This document shows, piece by piece, positions 1-11,765 of a stretch of 64,000 nucleotides of DNA; the stretch's first letter is position 1, and every line of letters starts with the position of its first letter. The position numbers were made by a program, and so were the translations under genes. The stretch is from contig VWZX01002714.1 in the NCBI GenBank assembly GCA_013399015.1, positions 5,755 to 69,754 of the forward strand, written 5' to 3'. This stretch comes from Galbula dea (taxonomy: Eukaryota > Chordata > Aves > Piciformes > Galbulidae). Below the pieces are notes generated by a model. It worked only from the letters and a program-made list of their open reading frames with translations. It had not been told where the DNA came from and searched no databases.

Positions 1-870
1 CCAGGAGGATCTGCTCCATGATCTTACCAGGCACAGAGTTGCGACAAACTGGCCTATACTTTGCCGGATCATCCTTCTTCCCCTTTTTAAAAATAGGGGT
101 TATGTTTCCCCTTTTCAAGTCAGTGGGGACTTCACCAGACTGCCATGACTATTGGAATACAATAGAGAGTGGTTTAGCAACCTCTTCTGCCAATTCTCTT
201 TTACCCAGACACCAGGGAGACAGTAGACCTCCCTATGAAGTGGGTTTGGTCTACATATCGGGCCCTCTGTTCCTATGAATAGGGAGTCACATATTACAAT
301 GACCCATCTGTTTTTCTTTTCATTGTTCTTTTTTATAGCTGGTTTGAGATGAGTTGGCCGTGATGGCATTTCTTGCCTTTGTGAGCCTTCATTTTTGCCC
401 ACAACCAGTTCCTCCTGCAGAGCCCCATATCTATTCTGCAGGGGTACTACAGGCTGTGCACTTCTCAAAGGAACACACTTCCTCCTTTTATTTCATTGGG
501 CAGAGACCTGCTCCCACGAACCCTGCTCCTTTGGGTCACTATAGGAAGGCTTCAGAGCTTGCTGATGAGAAGATATAGAATTCTTTGCTTCATCAGAAGT
601 TGCCTCCAGTTCCATTTTTGTAGAGATTGGTTTGTGGAAGTGATCAATTTCCTTCTCACTTTCCCTGATGTTTCTCAACCTACTCACCTCTTCCCTGAGC
701 TCCACCACTTCATCCTGGAGCTGTGCCACCTGGATGAGTAGGTCCTCAATTTGATCTCACCACACACATCTGTAGTCAGCATTGCCCCCAGCCACCAGTG
801 AAAGCCTGTGGCATTCCTCGTATCTGTTTGCCGAGGAGTGAAAACTGGAAAAACAATTGCATCTAGTGAC
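1..870 (-). mobile_element. CR1 LINE with ORF1-ORF2 deletion junction
   Basis: Read on the minus strand, positions 870 to about 205 encode CR1 ORF1. A leucine-rich coiled coil (LQDEVVELREEVSRLR, about 650-730) is followed by an esterase-like stretch with VIVICDSLFIGTEG (about 270-310), the counterpart of the GDSL block of CR1 ORF1 with its glycine changed to cysteine. At about 205 the sequence jumps into the start of the ORF2 reverse transcriptase (LAEEVAKPLSIVFQ, then IPGKIMEQIL-like residues near the window edge) in a different frame. The endonuclease is missing, so this is an internally deleted, dead copy that runs off the left edge. Identification is by protein motif recall; the subfamily is not assigned. 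Confidence 0.75.
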
Positions 871-1731
871 AATTTATTAAATCAATGTTTTTACTATATT
901 TAAAATGTGAACATACAACGATGTCTTAACAAATTATGCTATGTTACCATAGGAACAATCAAAGACTACCTTAAAGGAAAAGGAGACCTTTTCCTTTAAA
1001 GGAGACCAAATAAATCAAAATTCCAAACACTTTTTCTAAAAAATATCTTTGTTTTCATCCAGTGGAGCCAGCAAAGTCTTACATTGTCTCTTCCCACTTG
1101 AGGATGTTTTATATGCTTGACCATTTCATCTATTTCACAAAACAGAGGAGGACAACAGTTTCTGTATATTTAGAAAACCACAGATGCTGAGATTATAAAT
1201 AGCCAGGGTCATACATGATTTCCTTCAGAGTCAAGTGAACACTACAACTTCTCTCATTATTCCTCCCTTTACTACCCCTGCAATGGACCAAAAACATTTT
1301 GGTTAAACTCAGATTTCAGAATTCCTTTCCCTTCATGAGCCTCATAATTATCAACCAAATCTGCTTGATGGTAAGCAAAAATGTGTGATGAGCTCAGGCT
1401 CTGAAGGATTTATGTTTCAGAAGGACTGAGCAGTCAAGCCCTCCGTGTCTCCTTCAGACACAAAATCAACATCTGTTGTGGGTCAATGCACAGGCTTTGC
1501 AGGTATTTTTCTTTCCTTTGCCTGCCTTGCTCCCCAGTCTCCCCAAAAGTAGACAAATGTGGTCATTTCCTAACTGGTACATGCTCAACACATGAAACCT
1601 CAGATATGTCTCTGGTGCTGAACTTTACCTCCTCAATTTCAGAAAAAGAAGATTTTGGAAGAAAAGCAGGGGGACTTTCATAAATTCCACAGTAAAGTCA
1701 TCTAACGTTATGCTAAATGAAACAACAGGTC
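871..1731. other. Gene-free stretch
   Basis: AT-rich single-copy-looking sequence. Apart from the short hairpin at 971-999 I see no ORF with family resemblance, no RNA gene and no recognisable repeat. Confidence 0.5.
971..999. repeat. Perfect 13-bp inverted repeat, 3-nt loop
   Basis: TTAAAGGAAAAGG (971-983) is followed by AGA and its exact complement CCTTTTCCTTTAA (987-999). It is an isolated hairpin or cruciform-forming site in otherwise unremarkable sequence. No element termini were recognised around it. Confidence 0.8.
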
Positions 1732-2520
1732 AACATTCTCCTAGAGAAGCTGGCTGCTAGTGGCTTGGATGAGCACACCCTTGGCTGGATAAAAAATTGG
1801 TTGGAGGGCCGAGTACAGAGAGTTGTGCTCAATGGAGTCAAGTCCAGTTGTCCCCCAGGGGTCAGTGCTGGGGCCTCTCCTGTTCAACATCTTTATTGAT
1901 GACTTGGACGAGGGGATAGAGTGCACCCTTAGTAAGTTTGCAGATGACACTAAGCTGGGTGGGAGTGTCGATCTGCTTGAGGGTAGGCAGGCTCTACAGA
2001 GGGACCTAGACAGGCTGGATAGATGGGCAGAGGCCAATGGGATGAGTTTTGATAAGGGTAAATGTAGAGTCCTGCATTTTGGGCATAAGAACTGCCAGCA
2101 GCNTAATCAGGGGTGTGGAGAACAGGCCTTATGAGGAGAGGCTTAGGGAGCTGGGCTTGTTTAGCCTGGAGAAGAGGAAGCTAAAGGGAGAGCTTATCGC
2201 TCTCTTCAGCTACTTGAAAGGCCATTCTAGGGAGGCGGGTGTTGGCCTCTCCTCCCTTGTGACTAGTGACAGGACTAGAGGGAATGGGCTTAAGTTGTGC
2301 CAGGTTAGGTTTAGATTAGATATTAGGAAGAATTTCTTTACTGAAAGAGTGGTGAGATATTGGAATAGGCTGCCCAGGGAGGTGGTGGAGTCACCATCCC
2401 TGGAGGTTTTTAAGAAGAGAATAGATGTGTTTCTTCAGGGGATGCGTTAGGGATAAGAGTAGTGTTGGACTAGGTGATCTTGAGGGTCCTTTCCAACCGT
2501 AATGATTCTGTGATTCTGTG
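1732..2520 (+). mobile_element. CR1 LINE, 5'-truncated, younger subfamily
   Basis: The copy begins inside the ORF2 reverse transcriptase (LAASGLDEHTLGWIKNWL) and carries an intact catalytic FADDTKLGG motif (about 1938-1965). It continues through the thumb region and the 3' UTR, and ends in the typical CR1 tail ATGATTCTGTGATTCTGTGA (2501-2520). A single-base N at 2103 replaces perhaps 250-300 bp, because the text jumps from the RT thumb to the distal block found after it in other copies. A frame change occurs near 1850. The residues are close to those of the minus-strand copy at 58098-58940, so both probably belong to one recent subfamily. Like other CR1s it has no evident TSD. Confidence 0.85.
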
Positions 2521-3601
2521 AAATGTTGTCCCTGTGAACCACTGGTATATAAACCTCCACCACTGAAGACCATCACCCACTTTTCTGAAAGAAGATGTTG
2601 TAGTTTGGAGCAATGCCTTTGTCAACAGCTGCAGTCGTGATAGGTCTTCTGACATTGAAAAGAAAGGTCTTCAAACTTTCTTAAAACTCTTCAGATCAAA
2701 GGATTCCATTACCAAGGTCTGAGACAAAAGACACCAGTCAGGGAACTGTGTGAGGGTAAAGAGTCCTACACATGAAGAAAACTGACAGTGTTACAATGCA
2801 TAGAGCACTAAAATATGTTGCTTAAAATAACTTGGTATATTAAAAAAGGACCACATAGAAATTTACTACAAATAATTATAACATTACTATAGTTTGTTAA
2901 TTGTGTATAATAATCTAATGATTTTATCACACTAAGTTTGCACTTAATTTGTATTTAATTCTCAAAATCCATGGAAAGTTATTGCATTCCTTAAACAGTT
3001 AAAGATAAAACTTTACTTAGTGTATACTATTTTGCAGTATATGTAATATAATTTCCCTTTAGTCATTTCAGTAGAAAATAGTGCATAGAAATACTGAAAT
3101 AAGGAGGCTGTATGAAGCATTTACTTATTTATTTATAATGTAATGAAATCACTTGTTTTTTCTAATGAATGGAAATGTAATTATCTGTTACTTCTCCATT
3201 ATAAGTCCCATTATCTTCTGTTATCACTGGTTGATATTGTCACCATGAGACAATTTCTTTTCCTCACATCACTGAAAACTTCACACGCTATGACAGAGCA
3301 GCATTCCATGATGTGATTTTTAATCTGCTGACTCAGAATCAAGAATTTCAGCTGCTCTAAATCAGTTTTACTACTTTGCAGAATTAACACGTGCTGAGAG
3401 TTTGGCCCTGTTAAAATTTGTTTCCTTCCCTTGGCAGAGAGGTAGTAAATGAGAATTTCCTAAAACACAAAATAAGGTTTGCAGTACTGTCAGCAGATCA
3501 ACACTGAAGTTTTTTTGTTTTTTTCCTACAAATTGCAGTTATTTCTAAATGTAATTTGGATGGAGAAATACTTGCAATGTGTATATAGCAGTGCCTTCTT
3601 A
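2521..3601. other. Gene-free AT-rich stretch
   Basis: Very AT-rich, with no coding or repeat signal that I can support. Confidence 0.5.
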
Positions 3602-3606
3602 ATTGG

Positions 3607-4077
3607 TGTCCTGGTTTGGGTTAGAACAGAACTCATTATGTTCAGTGATTTTACTTTCTAAAAGTATTCCATCACATATATGCCATATTCGATATATAAA
3701 CTGGGGGTCAGTCCCCCCTTGCTAGATTCCCTTGCTAGACCTCCCTTTCAAACGGTTCGAGATTCCTGATTTCTGGATTGCTAGATTGCTCTTCACCAGG
3801 CGCTTGAAGATCATCCCTAAGTTCCTGCATCAGGCATTTGGAGATGATCCCTAAGTTCAGGCATCCGGCACCAGGACCCCGCCCCTAGGGGAGCCGGATT
3901 CATCTGGTACTGGGATGCCTGCTGCTGCAGCATCAGTGGTGATGTACTTATCATTGAAAGGGGGTTTGGGTTCAGTATTGGGTTATATATATATTTGTAT
4001 ATATTTCATTTAATATTATTATTATTATTAAAGTAGTTTTAGTNGGTTGGTGGTCAGCCCAGCCTCTACCCTTGACA
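3607..4077 (+). mobile_element. Solo ERVL-class LTR, TSD ATTGG
   Basis: It starts TGTCCTGGTTTGGGTTAGAA and ends CTTGACA. The 5 bp before it (3602-3606) and after it (4078-4082) are both ATTGG, an exact 5-bp TSD as expected for ERVL. A TATA-like run, (TTA)n and ATTAAAG lie near 3985-4032 and probably mark the U3/R region. The N at 4044 hides about 100 bp that is present in sister copies (TTTTATTTTCCAATCCA onward). This is the short LTR variant, marked by CTGGGGGTCAGTCCCCCTTG. No internal retroviral sequence adjoins it, so it is a solo LTR. Confidence 0.88.
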
Positions 4078-4671
4078 ATTGGGCACCTGTGGCTGACCAT
4101 TCTGATGGACATTTTTTGTCTTAAATTATTTATTTGTGTGAATATCAATTTATGTTAAAGAAAAGGCAGTTTGCAAAACTGTTTTGTGGTTTAGCTGGGC
4201 TAGCAGGCCTGTAAGGGTGTATAGGCAGAAAGAGCAGATGTTCGGAAGACCTACACCCAGAAATACCAAAGCTGTGTGTAAGCAAAAGGCAGAAGCTCTA
4301 AAGATCTGCACACAGATAACTGAATGCCAAGTCACCATGGGAGTGTACACAATTCCATTGGAATAAAACTGTGACTGATGAACAAAATTTCTTGGTATCA
4401 AGGTGCTAAGACTGCCCCAATTCATGCATAAACATGATGTCTTCATGCATAAGCATGAAGTTTCCTGGAAACCAAGCAAGAGCTTGGTACGGCTGATTAT
4501 GCATATGCGTGAAACATAGGACCAAAAATTGTGTAAAAGGACACCAACAAGAGGCAAGAATGAGCTCCCATCACCTAGAAACCTGACACCAAGAAGATTC
4601 CACAAGATACCAACGAATCAATCTACGGGTGGTGATATAATCTTTAACTCTGTCTTTAGCTTGTCTTTCTT

Positions 4672-5612
4672 TACTCTACCCTGGTGAGGCTGTATCTGGA
4701 ATATTGTGTCCAGTTGTGGGCCCCTCAGTTGAGGAAGGAGAGAGAACTGCTGGAAAGAGTCCAGCACAGAGTCAACAAGATGATGAAGGGGGTGGAACAT
4801 CTTACAAGGGAAGGCTGAGGGAGCTGGGTCTCTTTAGCTTGGAGGAGACTAAAGGGTGACCTCATTTATGCTTTTAAGTATGTGAAGGGTTGATGTCAAA
4901 AGGGTGGGGTCAGGCTCTTCTCAGTGAGGCCAAGTGACAAGACAAGAGTCAATGGTTGTAAGCTGAAGCATAGGAACTTCCATGTGAATACAAGAAAATT
5001 TTTTTCCCAGTGAGGGTGACAGAGCACTGGAAGAGACTGCCCAGAGAGATTGTGGAGTCTCCTGCTCTGGAGGTATTCAAAACCTGCCTGGACCCACTTT
5101 CGTGTGACCTGGTGTAGGGAATCCTGCTGCTGCAGGGGGGTTGGGCTAGATGATCTTTCGAGGTCCCTTCCAACTCCTAATATTCTNGAAGGGGGTGGAA
5201 CATCTTACAAGGGAAGGCTGAGGGAGCTGGGTCTCTTTAGCTTGGAGGAGACTAAAGGGTGACCTCATTTATGCTTTTAAGTATGTGAAGGGTTGATGTC
5301 AAAAGGGTGGGGTCAGGCTCTTCTCAGTGAGGCCAAGTGACAAGACAAGAGTCAATGGTTGTAAGCTGAAGCATAGGAACTTCCATGTGAATACAAGAAA
5401 ATTTTTTTCCCAGTGAGGGTGACAGAGCACTGGAAGAGACTGCCCAGAGAGATTGTGGAGTCTCCTGCTCTGGAGGTATTCAAAACCTGCCTGGACCCAC
5501 TTTCGTGTGACCTGGTGTAGGGAATCCTGCTGCTGCAGGGGGGTTGGGCTAGATGATCTTTCGAGGTCCCTTCCAACTCCTAACATTCTGTGATTCTATG
5601 ATTCTGTGATTC
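4672..5612 (+). mobile_element. CR1 LINE 3' half with gap-flanking duplication
   Basis: The copy begins in the distal ORF2/3' region (LVRLYLEYCVQLWAP-like block) and ends with a GATTCTATGATTCTGTGATT tail. The block 4785-5186 is repeated at 5188-5589 with essentially no differences (one T/C near the end); the two copies are separated by the single N at 5187. Without the second block this is an ordinary 5'-truncated CR1 3' end of about 540 bp. The near-identity exactly across a gap points to an assembly duplication and not an old biological one. Confidence 0.8.
4785..5589. repeat. Tandem 402-bp duplication across a gap
   Basis: 4785-5186 and 5188-5589 are the same sequence apart from one substitution, with the N at 5187 between. 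Probably contig overlap not collapsed by the assembler. Confidence 0.85.
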
Positions 5613-5664
5613 TTCTCTTTTTCGTCTCTTTCTTCTCTCTCTCTGTCTTGTTTTTTTCTTTATA

Positions 5665-6040
5665 CTGGAGCGAGTCCAGAGAAGGGTATATTATTACCTT
5701 ATTGTAGCCTTCCAGTATCTGAAGGAGGCCTACAACAAAGGTGGCGAGGGATGTTTTAGGAGGTCAGACAGTGATAGAACCAGGGGAAATGGGTGTAATC
5801 TAGAGGAAGGTAGATTTAGGTTGGATATTAGGAAGAAGTTCTTCACTATGAGGGTGGTGAGACAGTGGAACAGGTTGCCCAGAGAGGTTGTGGAGGCCTG
5901 ATCCCTGGAGGCTTTTAACACAAGGCTTGACGGGACCCTGGGCAAAATGATCTAGTGGATGGTGTCCCTGCCAGGCAAGGAGGTTGGAACTAGATGATCT
6001 CTGAGGTCCCTTCCAACTCTGACAATCCTATGATCCTATG
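5665..6040 (+). mobile_element. CR1 LINE 3' end, different subfamily
   Basis: It begins GGAGCGAGTCCAGAGAAGGG and passes through the distal ORF2 remnant and the block GGTGGTGAGACAGTGGAACA. It ends CTAGATGATCTCTGAGGTCC followed by a CCTATGATCCTATGATT tail instead of ATTCTGTG. The tail marks a subfamily distinct from the CR1 immediately upstream. There is no open reading frame. Confidence 0.8.
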
Positions 6041-6160
6041 ATTGCACAGGAATTATTAATTTACCTTACTAGTGTTAAGTGGCTGTTACTGAGCTATAGT
6101 GTTGAACTGCACTCTTTGCATTTTTGTAACAATAAATCCTAAGACTGGTTGGCTGGTATT

Positions 6161-8907
6161 CTTTTACTTTAATTCAGTCCAAGGAAATCTCCCAAACTTG
6201 AACATTTGTCCAAAAGTGGTGGGCAAGCCATCCATTTTGGGCCATGACAGCACCTCTACCTTCAGTTATTATAAAAATTCAAACATTGTGTTATTTAGTG
6301 TATTCCTTATATTCTTTTTGCTGATGAATGCATAAATTACCTCTGGCTATCATATACACAGACTCTTCAGATGAACACTACTCCATTTTGCCCTTCATGA
6401 GTTTTTAGAATAAATATATTCAAGCGATGTGCCCAAGCAAATGCACACATGTGAGCTCTTCGGGGCAAATTCCTAACTAAGTTTGATAGCACAGCACAAT
6501 CAATGAAGAATTTAGGGGCACACAATTGTACATAATCTAATATTTCATTGCACATTTTGCCATTAACATGTGAAATTAACCAAGAAAATCTCACTATTTT
6601 AAAGCTTTTGCATGCAAAAATCATTGCAGGTCATTGAGGCAATACTGATAAATATTTGCATATCTTAATGCTCCATTGTTCATGTTCTGTGTTTTACAGC
6701 TGACAAAACCAAGTTTAATTTTCCCCAGTAACAACAAAAAAACTGGTTCACAAACTTTTACTCATAGAAATATTAAGACCAAGGAGCTGTGCTTAACTTA
6801 GTTTTGTTCACCTCAGTGTCGATTTTGACCTCTGCTTTGTCATATGGATTTTGTACAGGAGCAAATGATGCTCTGGTCCTGCTGTGGAGAATGCCTTTAG
6901 CACAACAACATTTCAAGTTTTCTTTTAGTGCATTGACAGGAAAAACAAATCTACTTTTTCAAATGAAAATTCTTAATGAAATTACATTTTTTCTGAGTAA
7001 GAGCTCAGCAATGTGCTTTAAATAGATTCTGTTATTCTAATCAAATTAAAACTAGTACAGATATAAGTGAACTTTATTTTGACTTTGCATGAATTCTGGC
7101 CATAATCTAATAATTTTGCCTGTTCGTCACAACTTTGACAGTCTTTCCTGACAGGCTTATCTGACAACAGATGTTCTTTACAGCTTCCTGCAACTTCTGA
7201 ATTCAATCTTACAGTGATATTCTCAATATTGCACTAGAGCATTTTCATTTTTTTTCTTTTTAGTTGCAGTGAGTTTTATCTAATATCCACAGCAAATAGT
7301 CACATTGAAGAAAATCTCTATTCCACATAGAGTCCTTTTTCTATTTTTATTTAGTTATTTCTCAGAGTCATTTCATATACCCATACATATTTCTCACTAT
7401 GTCGTGCTTTTGGCAAATCAGTTTGGTTGTTTTCACCTTCTTGGTGCACACGACCTTCCCTTCTCCTTTATCAAACACTGCAATAATGGAATAGCCACTT
7501 TATTCACAGGCTCATTGCCCTGGTAAGCAATCATTGCCCATGAAACCTCTGTATTTACAGGAAAACCATGAATTCATAAGAGAATTAGAGCTAGTTTCAC
7601 AGCATTCTTATTAACCACAATATTCCACAATTGAATGAGAAGTAGTCCCAGGTTTTATGTTGTTTCATCCGTCTTAAAGACATTCATATTCTTAAATACT
7701 TTACAGAATTAGATATTTACAGTGTAATAACACAGAATGGGCATTAGGAAGCCTTCACTGACCATAACAGAGTAGTGAGAAAGCTGAATTGTTAGCTTCT
7801 GCAGATTAGGATCCTGGAACTTAATTGCCTGATTTTAAACAGTTATTTGCTTCAGCTGAGATAATGCAAGACAAAACATACTTCTTAATTTGTGAGCTGA
7901 GTGGAGAACAATAGGTATCTTTCAAGGCAAGTTGTCAAAATTTTGTTTCTACAGAAAACTGTTATCCTTTCTGTAAGTTTGTGTTACTGCTTCACCCTTC
8001 AGTAAGTATAAGAACTCTTCTCTTCTTGCAACCCTTACATCATTTTCCCTGGTTATCATGGTTATCTCCTTCATGGCAGAAGCTCTGGAGAGGAATCTAT
8101 GCCTTTACCACTGATATGCCAGCTAACAGAGATACTTAAGTTAAATGCTGACAGAGTTTGGTTTGAGGCACCAGGTTTTGAACTGAGGTGGATGAGTTGC
8201 AAGTACATGAGGTTTTCCACTTCTGTTATATACATATCCACCTCTGGATGGGTGGACAGGAAGGGGATGGCAGCATATTGAATGCCTAGTGGAGTTTGCT
8301 ACACAAAGCTGTAGTCAAAGCCTTTGTTTTCCTTCACATTCAAACTTGAAATCATCTCTTTATCCCCCTTATTTTTTGCCTCCTGTTTTTAAAACTGATT
8401 TCTGGGTTTTGATGTAGTGTCATTAAGACTAATACACTAATTAAAGTAGAGATATTGCATGAAAAAGAGCAGAGAAATCAAGATAGTGGTTCAACTTCTG
8501 GAGAGGTCAGTGCAATCTCAGTCTGAATGTAAGGGCTGTATAGCTTCCAACTTTTTTTCTCATAGATGTTGGATAGTTAATACATCAGAAACAATCTCAG
8601 AGAAATGCTGGTGGTCTAAGCATAGCAATACTAAAGTCTCCGTAAATTCTTATACCACAAAAAAAGAAGCATGATTTCTTCAACATGAACTTTTGCCTGG
8701 CTCCAAAAGCAATCAAATTTGACTTTCAAGGTCCCATTTCTAGCACTCTTAGCCCATTAATAGATAAAATTTTAACAAGGTGTCTTTTTAGGGATTTGCT
8801 GTGATAGAATAAACTGTTAAAGTTTCAAATAATTAAATAACTTTCTGTAACTTTCTTCTCTGCCAAACACATATATCAACAGCAATTCAGTGAATAATAT
8901 TGGGCGC
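6161..8907. other. Gene-free AT-rich stretch
   Basis: About 2.7 kb without a recognisable element. Short ORFs occur at the density expected by chance in AT-rich sequence and none resembles a protein family I know. Confidence 0.5.
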
Positions 8908-9085
8908 TGGTTTTGGCTGGGATAGAGACAATTTTCTTCACAGTAGCTAGTACAGGCACCATGTTTTGGTTTATGCTTATTTGTGCTGCAAATAGTGTTG
9001 ATAACACAGGGATGTTTTAGGCATTGCTAAGCAGTGCTTGTGCAGAGTCAAGGCCTTTTCTGCTTCTTACACCACACCACCAGTG
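8908..9085 (+). mobile_element. Fragment of an avian ERVL-type LTR
   Basis: The run GGTTTTGGCTGGGATAGAGA followed by CAGTAGCTAGTACAGG, GTGTTGATAACACAGGGATG and AAGGCCTTTTCTGCTTCTTA matches my recollection of the 5' U3 part of chicken ERVL LTRs. It is truncated on both sides and diverged, so it is an old insertion. I cannot confirm the match without a repeat library. Confidence 0.6.
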
Positions 9086-10417
9086 ATCACATTCAAATAG
9101 GTAAACTAATTAAAAGTATAAAAAAATTTCTTGGTTTGCTAGCCAGCTTTTCAGGTAAAATGGAGAAAGAAAAGACCTCCGAAGTAGTTAGACTTTCCTC
9201 CCCTCTAAAGCCCTAATCCAAACCAATTCCAAGACTAGGTTCTTAGATAAACTCACTTCTGCCATGATACTGATCCTAGACTACTTCCCCTGTGAATTGT
9301 TCTTCCTTTTTCCTCTAGTTTCCTTCCTACATAAATCTTACGTCATATTTTCCTGCTCCTTTTCTCACATTCATCTTTGTGCTGCTGTTGCAATGTATTT
9401 GAGGATGCCTTCTTCTCCTCTGGAAGGCAATGCAAGATCTCCTTGAATTTCAGTGACACCTGAGGGAAGAAGACCTTCAGGAGGGGTTTTTGGAGCATTG
9501 TGACATGATCATATTAATGATGACCGTTGACAGAGTTCAGTCACTGTTTGAAGCAAGGTTTCTTCTGTCTCAGGAACTTCTGAGCACACCCCTGAATAAT
9601 CAAGTTCTAGGAAGAAAAAACAATTTCCCCATTCTGATCCCTGAGTCAGTGCAGCTCATCAAGGACATATCAAGGATGAAAGATATTTCTCCTACAGGGT
9701 AGACCAGTTTTGTCTGAGAAGCAGCCTAATGGCCATTCCTCTCTTGACCCGCTCTGGAGAAGACAGAGATCTCCCTAGAGTCAGCTTAGACATACACTTT
9801 GCCTCCTGAAGGAGACAAGGCTGAGAAATACTGTGCTTCCTATATGTATGAACTGTATGCTTTTGACTGTCACTCTTATCTTCAAAGCTGTAGGTTGCAG
9901 AGTGAATTCATTAACTAAATAGGCGTGGTGTGTATACAGCTGAGAAGTTCTTTTAGTCACTGCAACAACAGATTCAATTTGGAGCATACTTAGTACAGCT
10001 TCCTATCAACTTTGCTTTCCAGCAGCCATCTTTCACACGGTCATTGCTCTTGAATGATCTCATGGGACATACCTCTAGACTACTCTGTAACTACTATTCA
10101 AAAATAGGAGTTTATTGGCTAGAAGATTCATTGTCCCTCAGAACTGTAGAAGCTATTTTCAGGAAGGAGGTAGGCAGAAAACTGAATCATCTGAGGAATG
10201 TATTAGGAGTGCTGTTTTCCTGTGACCTGGGAACTCACCTGTGAACTGCAGTATTGATCTCACCTAGGCAGTTTATAAAATACAACAGAGCTTCACAATA
10301 TCAGGGCTGAAGAACCTGTACTTATGTAAATTTGGTTCTAAATGACCCTTCTTTGCAAAGTATTTATAAAATGCACTTAGGGAAGAACTACAGCAGCTTT
10401 TCAATAAACACTCTTGT
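9086..10417. other. Gene-free stretch
   Basis: No repeat boundary, RNA gene or family-like ORF seen. Confidence 0.5.
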
Positions 10418-10422
10418 AAGGG

Positions 10423-11028
10423 TGTCATGGTTAGAGGCTTGTCCCCTGACCCCTGACAGAATGCTCCTTAATGCCCCTTTTTCCCCCCCTAACCGGAAGA
10501 GATAGGGGACAATAAGGGCAGAGAGGCTTCTGGATTGGAAAGTATAACCAAAAACCTACTTTAAAATAGTAACAATAGTTAAATGAAACATATATAAATA
10601 TATACAGGACCCAAACACTGAACCGTCCCAGTGCCAGCTCCCAGTCCCGGTATCAGCTCACGTGTGCAGCTCCCAGCATGAGCCCACAACAGCTTCACGT
10701 GTTCCCCAGCTAGCACAGACAGCATCCAGCACGGCACAGGTCCCAGCACACTCTAAATCCCAGCCCAGCACTACGCCCCAGGGTCCCAAAAACCTGTGGT
10801 TTCCGCTTCCTCCTGGGGCTGCAGGGTTCCTCCCGAGCTTGGAATTCAGGAATTTCAGGTTTCTAAAAGGGGCAGTTAGATTAGCAGGCAGCTTTGGCAA
10901 GGTGGTGGTGGGAGAAAGCTGATACTATGATGTATATGGGATGGAATACCTTTTAGAAAAATAAAGTCACTGAACAGAATTAATTCTGTTCTAACCCAAA
11001 CCAGGACATTTTTACCCAAACCATAACA
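10423..11028 (-). mobile_element. ERVL-class LTR with duplicated 5' terminus
   Basis: On the minus strand the LTR starts TGTTATGGTTTGGGTAAAAA, immediately repeats that terminus as TGTCCTGGTTTGGGTTAGAA, and ends CTCTAACCATGACA (at 10423). The flanks AAGGG (10418-10422) and AAGGA (11029-11033) match at 4 of 5 positions when the duplicated terminus is included; the shorter boundary at 11008 gives no match. The body contains the GGAAGAGATAGGGGACAATA block typical of the long variant. No internal viral sequence is present, so it is solo. Confidence 0.8.
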
Positions 11029-11765
11029 AAGGAGAAAATAGAAACAACAACAAATCCAAACATCATCAGTCCTATAAAGAACCCACTCAGTGTGGTGGTA
11101 TGTGCTGAATGAGGCAAACTGACAGGCTTTACAGTATCATAGCCTCTCTTCTCTTGCAGGCCATCTGTGGTAGTCGAACTGCTAAAACAGGCTGCAAACA
11201 CCTCCTCAAGAATCCCCTTTGCCAAATGCAAAATTTCCACTTCTGATCCTCGAAACACATCTCCACTCACTAGGTCCTGCTCAGCTCCTACCTACATAGA
11301 GAATCATGTTGACTTTCCAAACACAACTTCCCACAGCTTCTCCAGAACTCACTTCTCCTCTACGTGATTTTGTCACCTCACCTCTCTCTGTTGTCCAAAG
11401 GGCAGACACAGTTTGGATTTCCCTCTACTTAAATCCACAGGGAGATTTATGACAAATTCAGCTTTGTTTGCTTTCCTGAACAAACATTCACTAGAAAAGC
11501 ACCTCTGAAGGAATCTTAAATGCAGCTCATTCCCATGTGTGAGAGGCTGCATTTTTTGCCTAAGATAGTCTTGAAGTTTGGTGGTATTTGTCAAAAGTAA
11601 CTCTCCAGAACCAGGCACCCTGGTTTGTTGCTGTGACAAAAGGGGAGCTAAGATAATGCCCTGACTTTCCAAGGTGACACTCCAACTGAATGTTGGATAC
11701 ATTTAAATGCCCCTGACGGACACTGGCTACGTATGCGGTGAATGACAATCTGGCCTGATTGCTCA

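Larger units (their letters stand above)
4179..6160 (+). mobile_element. Candidate older LTR split by two CR1s
   Basis: The segment 4179-4670 (starting TGTTTTGTGGTTTAGCTGGG), the pyrimidine-rich stretch 5613-5664 and 6041-6160 (with an AATAAA near 6130) look like U3, a polypyrimidine block and R/U5 of one LTR after removal of the CR1s at about 4672-5612 and 5665-6040. The order and the matching pyrimidine runs on both sides of the first CR1 support this. No TSD was confirmed and the 3' boundary is uncertain. Confidence 0.35.

Noticed and set aside
3602..4082. Complete provirus between the 3.6 kb LTR and the later LTRs
   Set aside because: The 3607 LTR has its own matching TSD on both sides, so it is solo.
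5590..5612. ATTCTGTG octamer runs as CRISPR or satellite
   Set aside because: They are the standard CR1 3' tail, two or three units long, with no spacers.
10423..11028. TGTC..TGGTT inverted ends as DNA-transposon TIRs
   Set aside because: A sister copy at 51883 follows a polypurine tract and integrase, so the family is an LTR; 5-bp TSDs also fit ERVL.
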